Shown: positions 1 through 6,342 of the stretch, piece by piece
Layout: each line of letters starts with the position of its first letter
How positions within the stretch are numbered: position 1 is the stretch's first letter
Origin: CAWJHE01 sp964614855
GTDB lineage: Bacteria; Chloroflexota; Anaerolineae; Anaerolineales; UBA4823
Length of the DNA stretch: 14,072 bases
Direction of reading: 5' to 3'
Assembly: GCA_964614855.1 (NCBI GenBank)
Contig: CAZTMX010000068.1
Span: forward strand, 1 to 14,072
The notes under the pieces: model-generated
Told to the model about the DNA's origin: nothing
What the model saw: the letters and a program-made list of their open reading frames with translations, nothing else
Databases searched by the model: none
Position numbers and translations under genes: made by a program

Positions 1-1
1 C

Positions 2-790
2 AATACTTTAGACAGCGGGATACCCAATGCCATCCGTGTTTTTGAAGAGCTGCGGAAAAAAGGACACCAGCCAATGGGTGTTCGCCTGGACTCGGGCGAC
101 CTGGCTTACTTGAGCATCCAGGCTGCAAAAATGTTGGATGAGGCAGGTTTTGATGATGTCTCAATTGTGTTGTCGAATAACCTGGATGAACTGGTGATCT
201 GGCAGATTATCACCCAGATTACCCAGGAAGCCCCTGGATACGGTGTCGACCCGGCGAAGTTAATTCAACGCCTGGTGTACGGGATCGGCACCCGGTTGAT
301 CACTTCTTGGGGCGAGCCAGCCCTGGGAGGGGTGTATAAACTGGTGGCAGTATTTCATGAAAATGCCTGGTTGCCGGCGATCAAGATTTCTGATACGCCC
401 GAAAAGACACCCAACCCTGGAAACAAGGTGATTTACCGCATCTATGACCAGCGCGGTTATGCCACAGCAGATGTGCTGGCGCTGCATGATGAAGTCCTGG
501 ATGGGAAGAAGGAAATGACCTTGCGGCACCCAAATGACCATACCAAGTTCCGCAAACTCGCTCCAGCGGAGATTTCTCAAATTGAACCGCTGCAAGCGGA
601 TGTTTTGCGTGAGGGAAAAATTGTGATTGAAGCAAATGATATTGATGGCATGCGCAAATTGCGGCAGAAAGATGTCGATCGTTTAGATCCAGGTGTACGT
701 CGCATTATGTATCCGCATATTTACCATGTCTCGTTGACCCAAAAATTGTGGGATCTTAAACAAAAACTGATCCTTGAAGCCAAAAAATAA
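2..790 (+). CDS. pncB: Nicotinate phosphoribosyltransferase, C-terminal 262 residues (5' end outside window)
   Basis: This enzyme joins nicotinate to PRPP with ATP hydrolysis to give nicotinate mononucleotide, the entry step of NAD salvage (Preiss-Handler pathway) in the cytoplasm. The frame is open from base 2, ahead of the first ATG at 74. Those bases encode family-like sequence (NTLDSGIPNAIRVFEELRKK), so the gene is cut by the window edge and 74 is not its start. Visible family signatures are GVRLDSGDL (the conserved Asp-rich active-site segment), LSNNLDE, the phosphate-binding YGIGTRLIT, PALGGVYKLVAV, and KISDTPEKTPNPGNK, which matches the usual K-(S/T)-PGxK block. The C-terminus looks complete and ends at TAA. 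A small hairpin and a strong ribosome-binding site for the next gene follow. The family call is secure; the specific symbol rests on the overall pattern. Confidence 0.93.
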   Translation, partial: NTLDSGIPNAIRVFEELRKKGHQPMGVRLDSGDLAYLSIQAAKMLDEAGFDDVSIVLSNNLDELVIWQIITQITQEAPGYGVDPAKLIQRLVYGIGTRLITSWGEPALGGVYKLVAVFHENAWLPAIKISDTPEKTPNPGNKVIYRIYDQRGYATADVLALHDEVLDGKKEMTLRHPNDHTKFRKLAPAEISQIEPLQADVLREGKIVIEANDIDGMRKLRQKDVDRLDPGVRRIMYPHIYHVSLTQKLWDLKQKLILEAKK

Positions 791-807
791 ATTTGCACGA
801 TCGAGGA

Positions 808-829
808 AAGCCAGGAGTTAGCCTGGTTT
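808..829 (+). terminator. Weak hairpin between pncB and the next gene (possible attenuator or poor terminator)
   Basis: The arms AAGCCAGG and CCTGGTTT can form an 8-pair stem with one G-U pair around a 6-base loop (AGTTAG). The 3' arm ends in only three T residues and no T run follows, so this is a poor match to an intrinsic terminator. It could equally be an RNA-processing or attenuation element, or chance, since CCTGG/CCAGG is very common in this DNA. It lies just ahead of the ribosome-binding site of the 848 gene. Confidence 0.25.
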
Positions 830-835
830 AACAAG

Positions 836-842
836 AAGGAGG
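836..842 (+). promoter_or_regulatory. Strong Shine-Dalgarno site for the 848 gene
   Basis: AAGGAGG is a near-perfect anti-16S complement, 5 bases before the ATG at 848. It fixes that start and indicates efficient translation. Confidence 0.8.
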
Positions 843-847
843 AAGAC

Positions 848-1480
848 ATGAAATGGCTTGAGTCGCGAATTCTGTGGGGGATCCTGCTGATCCTGGGCGG
901 CGTGGTATTCCTGCTGCAAAGCCTTGGCCTTTTCCAGTTTGGTGATCTTCTCTGGACTTTTGTTTTGCTCCTGGCAGGCGCAGTCTTCTTTTCGGTATTT
1001 TTTAATGATCGAAAACACTGGTGGGCATTGATCCCAGGTTGTACTTTGATCAGCATTGCCTTGTTGTTGGTCGTAAGCCGTTTTCTACCCCAGGTAGAAG
1101 ATGCATGGGGGGGTGCTTTTGTTCTCGGCGGAATTGCCCTGGGTTTCTTGATTATCACTCTGCTGGACCGGCAGAACTGGTGGGCGATTATCCCGACCGG
1201 GGTTCTCTTTACCCTGGCAATTGTCACACTGGCTGACGAAGTACTGAGGGTTGAGAGCGGTGGCATCCTGTTTTTAGGATTTGCTGCCACCTTTGTGTTG
1301 GTAGCTCTCCTGCCTTCGCCGGAGGGTAAAATGAATTGGGCCTGGATCCCTGCCGGGATCTTCCTTGTGCTGGGGTTGATGATGGTAGGGCTTGATTCAC
1401 GCCTGGTGAACTCAATTTGGCCTGTCGTACTGATCCTGGCTGGGTTGTATATCTTGTTCCGCAATGTGCGTTCTAGATGA
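848..1480 (+). CDS. Multi-pass membrane protein built of ~53-residue repeats, function unknown
   Basis: A 210-residue protein that is almost entirely hydrophobic. Likely membrane segments are near residues 8-25, 36-52, 58-76, 86-105, 111-129, 138-155, 166-182 and 188-204. The short segment DRKHWWALIPG (54-64) recurs as DRQNWWAIIPTG (107-118) and, more weakly, as GKMNWAWIPAG (160-170). The key Trp residues fall at 58, 111 and 164, so the period is exactly 53. Each repeat holds two membrane helices, and the first helix pair probably represents a fourth, diverged copy. The N-terminal and C-terminal segments (LWGILLILGG, WPVVLILAGLYILF) resemble the LiaI/LiaF-like membrane region also seen in the following gene. 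The start is fixed by the AAGGAGG site. The stop lies 13 bases before the next start, so the two genes are almost certainly co-transcribed. I cannot assign a function; a membrane-stress or envelope role is only a guess from the resemblance. Confidence 0.85.
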   Translation: MKWLESRILWGILLILGGVVFLLQSLGLFQFGDLLWTFVLLLAGAVFFSVFFNDRKHWWALIPGCTLISIALLLVVSRFLPQVEDAWGGAFVLGGIALGFLIITLLDRQNWWAIIPTGVLFTLAIVTLADEVLRVESGGILFLGFAATFVLVALLPSPEGKMNWAWIPAGIFLVLGLMMVGLDSRLVNSIWPVVLILAGLYILFRNVRSR

Positions 1481-1481
1481 T

Positions 1482-1487
1482 GAGGAG
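1482..1487 (+). promoter_or_regulatory. Shine-Dalgarno site that decides the start at 1494
   Basis: GAGGAG lies 6 bases before the ATG at 1494. The earlier in-frame ATG at 1464 would overlap the preceding gene, has no such site, and adds a charged, non-homologous-looking 10-residue leader. The start at 1494 is preferred. Confidence 0.75.
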
Positions 1488-1493
1488 TTCGCT

Positions 1494-2570
1494 ATGAATG
1501 AGAATGATCTTCACAGGCAGCCGCGCAAAAGCCGCGGTGGGCTCTTTTGGCCGCTGGTATTGATCGCCCTGGGTTTGATCTTCCTGTTTCAAAATACAGG
1601 TTTCCTGACCGGAGATGTCTGGTCCCAATTAGCCCCCTATTGGCCTGTAATCTTGATTATTATGGGATTAGATGGATTATTCCGCCGGGAAGGACTGGTA
1701 GGGGCTACACTGGCCATTGCCCTGGGGGTGGTCTTTTTGATGAGTAACCTGGGCTACCTGGCACTGACGGTGTGGGAGGTTCTCGTCCGCTTATGGCCGC
1801 TGTTTCTGGTTGCAGCAGGCATCGATATCCTGGTCGGCAGGCGCTCTCGCATAGGGGCATTCTTAGGATTGTTGTTGATCCTGGCGATTCTGTTTGGCGC
1901 AATCTGGACGATGAGCGGCGGAAGTATTGGTTTTGAACCCGTCAGTAGCGAACAGATCCAGCAGCCGCTTGAAGATGTCGTTCAGGCACGGATCGATGTC
2001 AACCCCACAGCTGGAATCTTGCAAGTGTACCAGGGGGCTGACCCAACGTTATTGCTGGACAGCAGCCTTCCTATCAGCGGCAATGTCAAAATTGCCAGGC
2101 AGTTTGAAATCCAGGATGGAAAAGCCACGCTTGAGTTTCGTGAAACCAGCCCACGGGTGTGGGTGAACTCGGATTTGAATACTGGAACTTGGAAATTGGG
2201 TCTGACCCCGGAAATCCCGCTGGAATTGGCTTTCAATATGGGCGCCGGCAGGATGGATTTGGATCTAAGTGGTTTGATGATTAGCCAACTTGCCATAACA
2301 CACGGCGCAGGCCAGGTAAATCTCATGCTACCGGATAGCTCCTCACTGGCAGGCGATCTCAGTGCAGCTGTGGGGTCTATCGTCATCGATGTCCCTTCTG
2401 AAGTGGGTGTGCAGATAAACGCCAGCACAGCCCTGGCTCCGGTAAATGTCCCCCTAGATTACATTAAGAACGGCAAGGTTTATACCTCAGCCAACTTCGA
2501 GACTGCAGAATACAAAATACAACTCAGTGTCAATTTGGCGATCGGAGCCATCACCATTCGCACACACTGA
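1494..2570 (+). CDS. LiaI/LiaF-like membrane protein with C-terminal beta-rich extracytoplasmic domain
   Basis: A 358-residue protein in two parts. The N-terminal half (about 17-140) holds five hydrophobic segments. Three carry the same pattern, WPxxLxxxG followed by a small hydrophobic run: FWPLVLIALGLIFLFQNTG near 19, YWPVILIIMGLDGLF near 50 and LWPLFLVAAGIDILVGRR near 101. That pattern is typical of the LiaI/LiaF-like transmembrane region (DUF5668-type). The rest (about 145-358) has no membrane segment and consists of alternating short strands such as GRMDLDLSGL, HGAGQVNLMLP and AVGSIVIDVPSEVGV. This fits the repetitive beta fold of the LiaF C-terminal/'toast rack'/DUF4097 group. In Firmicutes LiaF restrains the LiaS sensor kinase in cell-envelope stress, but no LiaRS pair lies in this window, so I do not transfer that role. 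It follows the 848 gene by 13 bases and converges on dinG with an 11-base gap. Confidence 0.82.
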   Translation: MNENDLHRQPRKSRGGLFWPLVLIALGLIFLFQNTGFLTGDVWSQLAPYWPVILIIMGLDGLFRREGLVGATLAIALGVVFLMSNLGYLALTVWEVLVRLWPLFLVAAGIDILVGRRSRIGAFLGLLLILAILFGAIWTMSGGSIGFEPVSSEQIQQPLEDVVQARIDVNPTAGILQVYQGADPTLLLDSSLPISGNVKIARQFEIQDGKATLEFRETSPRVWVNSDLNTGTWKLGLTPEIPLELAFNMGAGRMDLDLSGLMISQLAITHGAGQVNLMLPDSSSLAGDLSAAVGSIVIDVPSEVGVQINASTALAPVNVPLDYIKNGKVYTSANFETAEYKIQLSVNLAIGAITIRTH

Positions 2571-2581
2571 TGGCGGTTTGC

Positions 2582-5380
2582 TTATAAATTCAACCAACTG
2601 GCTGCTTGCCTGGGCAGCTCAGCCAGCGGGCCGTTGCGCATGGTACAGCCGGGCAGGGAATCGATAAACATTCTGCCATAGCGCTTGGTAAGCACGCGCC
2701 GGTCAAGTACTGCCACAATCCCTCGATCTTGTTGTGTGCGGATCAGCCTGCCAAAACCCTGGCGAAAGCGCAAGATGGCTTCGGGCAAAGAATATTCATA
2801 GAAGGGATCTTCAAAGGTCTCGGACCGGGCTGCGATGATGGGATCGGAGGGGACATCAAACGGCAGTTTTACGATCACCAGCACCGATAGTGCATCTCCA
2901 GGGATATCGATGCCTTCCCAAAACGAACGGGTTCCCAGTAACACGGCCCGGTCATTGGCGCGAAAGCTTTCTAACAGGGCGTGAGGTGATGCACCTTCAC
3001 CTTGTTCGTACACGACAATGTCTTGCTTTGCCAGCGCAGGGGAGATGGCTTGCGATGTGCGTTTAAGCTGGTCATAGGAAGTGAAAAGCGCCAGGGTGCG
3101 ACCGTTGGTCGCCCGGCACAGGTTAATCAAGCCGGTTTCGATGGCTCGTTGATGCCCATTGCGGTCTGATGGTTCGGGGATATCATTCGCAAAATAAACC
3201 ATGGCTGCAGTTTCGTAATCAAAAGGCGACCCTAATGCCAGTTCATAAGCATCCTGGGCGTTGAGCCTGCCGCGCAGGTAATCAAATTCCCCCGTTGTGG
3301 TCAGAGTGGCGGAGGTCAAGATGACAGAAGTCTTTTCCCGCCACAAATAGCGTTCCATCAGGCTGCCGATATGCAATGGTGCAGCGTGTAAAGCCATCTG
3401 GTTTCCATTGGGTTGAATATCCACCCAGTAGATCTGTTCTTCGGATGGCTCAAAAACCAGGGCGTTAATATTATTTAATGCTTCGTCTAAACGGCGGTAA
3501 ATATTGAGCATGCTGCCGTGTATTTCTTGGTCTTCTTCCGCCAGCTCTTCCAGGTTCTCGGTCACAGCCTGGATTAACTTTGCCAGGATATCCATCAGCA
3601 GGGATAGAGATCTTTGCGTTTCATCCCAGGCAAGCTCCACGTTTGCCCAGGCTGGCTGGGTGCGCGTGGCAGAGACAATCCGCTCCTGGTGAGAATACAA
3701 CCCGATAGGTTTTCCGTCACGCTGCTCAATCAAAAAGTGATTAATGCTCTGGAAGAATTGCCGGTTAAGATGCTGCATTTGAAACGCGGCATCAGTCGCT
3801 CGTTCCACCAGGTAATTAATGCTGGCGAAATCTGAAGGTGGGACGATATCGCGCACGGCGGAAAGCAGCCAGCTTAACAAACCGGTGCTCGAACCGCCAA
3901 CCTGGGCTAATATACGCTCCATATCAGGCTGGGTAACGCGAAAGCTCAGAGCGTTGGTGGTGGCGTCTTCCAGGTGATGCGCTTCATCGATGATCAGGTA
4001 CTCGTATTCCGGTAAGACCCGGTTGCCTGTGGCGACATCCGCCAACAGCAAGGCGTGGTTGACAATCAGGATATGTGCGCTTTGGGCGGCCTGGCGTACC
4101 CGGAAAAAGGGACAGGCGCCGCCAGTGTGTTTCAGACAATTTTCGGTGGTGCAGTCGTCGTCTTCTGCCGAGAGGCGCATCCAAATGCTGTTTTCCACCG
4201 GTCCGTTCAAATTAAGCTCTGACCGGTCGCCTGTTTCTGTGCCTTGCAGCCAGACCAACACTTTCGACAAAACCCGCATCTCGTCGGCTGTATCTGGGCC
4301 GCGACGGCGCATGCTTTCAAACCGGCGCGGGCACAGGTAATTTCCGCGTCCTTTCATCACAGTCGCCTGGATATCCAACCCAAGGACGGCGCGCAAATCC
4401 GGAATGTCTTTGTTAATCAGTTGATCCTGCAAGTTGATCGTATTGGTGGAGATAACCACCCGTTTGTTGTTGTGCACTGCCCACAAGGCAGCAGGGATCA
4501 GGTAAGCCATGCTCTTACCTGTGCCAGTGCCTGCCTCCACCAAAAGGTGACGAGATTGGGAAAAGGCATCGGTGACCGCCTGTAACATAGCCACCTGCTG
4601 CGGACGGTACTCAAAATCTGAGAAGTATTTGGAAAATGCACCGCCGGGTTCGATTAAGGAGGAGACTTCTGCTGCGTCAAGTGGGCGAGGTTCATCAACG
4701 GATGTCAGTGGGACAGCAGGACGGCGCGGCAATTCATTGAAAAGTGGGCCGATCTGGCGCATCTGGATGGTCTGTGCTGAAACGATCTCACGAGACCGCT
4801 CTTTCAACACCATTCTCAAAGGCCAATATCCACCCCAATCGACAGGCTCAGCCAGGCGTACTATTTCTGCCAGCAGGAAGATGGGCAACTGCATGGCTTC
4901 TTCATACAACTTTAGAAAAACGCCGCGTGTCGCGTGCGCATCCGCCAAAGCGCGGTGGGTAGCAGGCAGTGGGACAGCGAGTGCTTTTGTTAGCGCACCC
5001 AGGTTATAACGTCCGGCGCCAGGCAAAAGCACAGAGGCCAAATCATATGTGTCCAGTAAAATATTGTTGCGAAAAACACCCTGGCGGCGTAAAAAACTGA
5101 TGTCAAAACGCACATTGTGCCCCAAGATCGGCAGATTTCCCACGAACTTCACCAGGTCTGGCAGTACATCCTCGATATAAGGGGCGCGTAAAACTATCTG
5201 GTCGTTAATGCCGGTCAACTGGGTGATAAACGGCGGGATGCGGCGCCCAGGGTTAATCAGGCTTTCCCATTCCCCCTCAACCCGGCGGTCTGTGAAACGA
5301 ACAGCGCCGATTTCAATAATTGCATCATGATCCGGGTCCAGCCCGGTTGTTTCTAAATCGATTACAACAATGGAATCCAT
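2582..5380 (-). CDS. dinG: DinG-type helicase with N-terminal DEDDh 3'-5' exonuclease domain
   Basis: 932 residues, the usual length of exonuclease-fused DinG proteins (Bacillus type). The exonuclease domain (about 1-165) has all acidic residues: D8 and E10 in VIDLETTGLD, D93 in GHNVRFD, and H142 with D147 in HRALAD. The XPD/DinG superfamily 2 helicase part (about 245-932) has Walker A AGTGTGKS (283-290), four cysteines placed like the DinG/XPD Fe-S cluster (C350, C410, C415, C423), DEAH box IIDEAHH (465-468), LTSATL, GTRSFWEGID (816-825) and QGFGRLIR (874-881). Such enzymes unwind 5'-tailed DNA, R-loops and stalled-fork structures. I chose ATG 5380; a TTG two codons upstream (5386) is possible but would fall inside the promoter-proximal bases. 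There is no good Shine-Dalgarno site, and a TATAAT ends 7 bases upstream. It follows the ABC ATPase gene by 50 bases on the same strand. Confidence 0.93.
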   Translation of the reverse strand: MDSIVVIDLETTGLDPDHDAIIEIGAVRFTDRRVEGEWESLINPGRRIPPFITQLTGINDQIVLRAPYIEDVLPDLVKFVGNLPILGHNVRFDISFLRRQGVFRNNILLDTYDLASVLLPGAGRYNLGALTKALAVPLPATHRALADAHATRGVFLKLYEEAMQLPIFLLAEIVRLAEPVDWGGYWPLRMVLKERSREIVSAQTIQMRQIGPLFNELPRRPAVPLTSVDEPRPLDAAEVSSLIEPGGAFSKYFSDFEYRPQQVAMLQAVTDAFSQSRHLLVEAGTGTGKSMAYLIPAALWAVHNNKRVVISTNTINLQDQLINKDIPDLRAVLGLDIQATVMKGRGNYLCPRRFESMRRRGPDTADEMRVLSKVLVWLQGTETGDRSELNLNGPVENSIWMRLSAEDDDCTTENCLKHTGGACPFFRVRQAAQSAHILIVNHALLLADVATGNRVLPEYEYLIIDEAHHLEDATTNALSFRVTQPDMERILAQVGGSSTGLLSWLLSAVRDIVPPSDFASINYLVERATDAAFQMQHLNRQFFQSINHFLIEQRDGKPIGLYSHQERIVSATRTQPAWANVELAWDETQRSLSLLMDILAKLIQAVTENLEELAEEDQEIHGSMLNIYRRLDEALNNINALVFEPSEEQIYWVDIQPNGNQMALHAAPLHIGSLMERYLWREKTSVILTSATLTTTGEFDYLRGRLNAQDAYELALGSPFDYETAAMVYFANDIPEPSDRNGHQRAIETGLINLCRATNGRTLALFTSYDQLKRTSQAISPALAKQDIVVYEQGEGASPHALLESFRANDRAVLLGTRSFWEGIDIPGDALSVLVIVKLPFDVPSDPIIAARSETFEDPFYEYSLPEAILRFRQGFGRLIRTQQDRGIVAVLDRRVLTKRYGRMFIDSLPGCTMRNGPLAELPRQAASWLNL

Positions 5381-5387
5381 GCGCAAG

Positions 5388-5393
5388 ATTATA
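5388..5393 (-). promoter_or_regulatory. Consensus -10 box (TATAAT) immediately upstream of dinG
   Basis: On the - strand a perfect TATAAT ends 7 bases before the dinG ATG at 5380. The hexamer 17 bases upstream (ACCACA) matches only half of TTGACA. If used, transcription would start at or next to the ATG and give a leaderless message, consistent with the absence of a ribosome-binding site. It may be a chance match. Confidence 0.4.
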
Positions 5394-5430
5394 CCTTGCT
5401 GTATCGTCTTTGTGGTTAGGAGACTGGGGG

Positions 5431-6276
5431 CTACTGGGGTTGCTGCCCTTCAGAACGCAGCAACTCTCTGAGTGCCTTGACCTGGTCTGGGGGCAGATTG
5501 AGAGCTCTGATTGCTTCCTGGTCATCATTCAGGATAGTCTGACCCAGACCGGAGTGCTGCCAGGTTTTTAGATCTTCCTCCAACGGAGAGCCGATGCAAT
5601 CTTCGCGCACGATCTTACCGTCTGCCATCACGAGCACGCGGCGTGTCTGGCGGGCGACGCCCAAATCATGGGTGACGACAAGAAAAGTTGTCCCCTGGCT
5701 TTCATTCAGTTCTTTGAGCAAATTCATCAATTCCTGACCGGCGGTAGTATCCAGGCTGCCTGTCGGTTCATCGGCCAGGACAATCGGTGGATTGTTGGCC
5801 AGGGCGCGTGCTGCAGCCACGCGCTGGCGTTGACCACCTGAAAGCTGGTTAGGCAGGTGGTTCATCCGGTCTGCCATCCCAACCAGTTCCAGCAGGTGCT
5901 CGGCGCGCGCTTTACGTGCTTTTGGTCCCAGGCGCCCCATCATGGGCAGCTCAAGGTTTTCCCGTGCAGTCATGGTAGGCATCAAATTGTGGAGTTGAAA
6001 CATAAACCCAACTGACTTGGAGCGAAATTCATCCTTGTTTCTGATTTGAGTCAAATCCTGCCCATTGACAAATATTTTTCCTGCTGTGGGTACATCCAAT
6101 GCACCGATGATATTTAACAGCGTACTTTTCCCGCTCCCGCTTGGTCCCATCACAGCCACCAATTCGCCAGGCAGCACCCGCATATCCACCCCATCCAGGG
6201 CGCGTATTTCCTCACCATCACCGTAGATTTTGGTTAGCTCCTGGGTCTCTATGATCCAATTATGGCTTTCATCCAT
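5431..6276 (-). CDS. ABC transporter ATP-binding protein (MacB/LolD-type exporter ATPase)
   Basis: A 281-residue cytoplasmic ATPase that powers the permease and adaptor encoded just upstream. Motifs in order are Walker A GPSGSGKST (44-52), Q-loop FMFQLHNLMP (Q94), signature LSGGQRQRV (145-153), Walker B IVLADE (165-170), D-loop SLD (174-176) and the switch histidine in VVTHD (H203). The sequence IYGDGEEIRALDGVDM before Walker A is typical of the MacB/LolD/FtsE group of mechanotransmitting ABC systems. Family members usually end near residue 225-235; this one has about 50 extra residues (232-281) of charged, mostly helical character (LPPDQVKALRELLR). The start ATG is supported by AAGGAG 6 bases upstream. 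It lies 66 bases after the adaptor gene and very likely in the same operon. The transported substrate cannot be told from sequence. Confidence 0.93.
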   Translation of the reverse strand: MDESHNWIIETQELTKIYGDGEEIRALDGVDMRVLPGELVAVMGPSGSGKSTLLNIIGALDVPTAGKIFVNGQDLTQIRNKDEFRSKSVGFMFQLHNLMPTMTARENLELPMMGRLGPKARKARAEHLLELVGMADRMNHLPNQLSGGQRQRVAAARALANNPPIVLADEPTGSLDTTAGQELMNLLKELNESQGTTFLVVTHDLGVARQTRRVLVMADGKIVREDCIGSPLEEDLKTWQHSGLGQTILNDDQEAIRALNLPPDQVKALRELLRSEGQQPQ

Positions 6277-6342
6277 TTTTTGCTCCTTGGTCTCTTATTA
6301 GAAAACCGGGCGGTGCGACTGGTGGCAGGGGTTACCTGTTTA

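Noticed and set aside
721..1464. Long open frame on the - strand (247 codons) opposite the 848 gene
   Set aside because: It is antisense to clear membrane-protein coding sequence and pncB. The translation is rich in Arg, Ser, Thr and Pro without domain character, so it is a shadow frame.
1464..1493. Earlier ATG at 1464 for the LiaF-like gene
   Set aside because: It would overlap the preceding gene by 17 bases with no ribosome-binding site, while GAGGAG sits 6 bases before the ATG at 1494.
6277..6342. Terminator between the adaptor and ATPase genes
   Set aside because: Only a 4-pair hairpin (CAGG/CCTG) is visible, with no T run. The ATPase has a good ribosome-binding site, so operon continuity is more likely.
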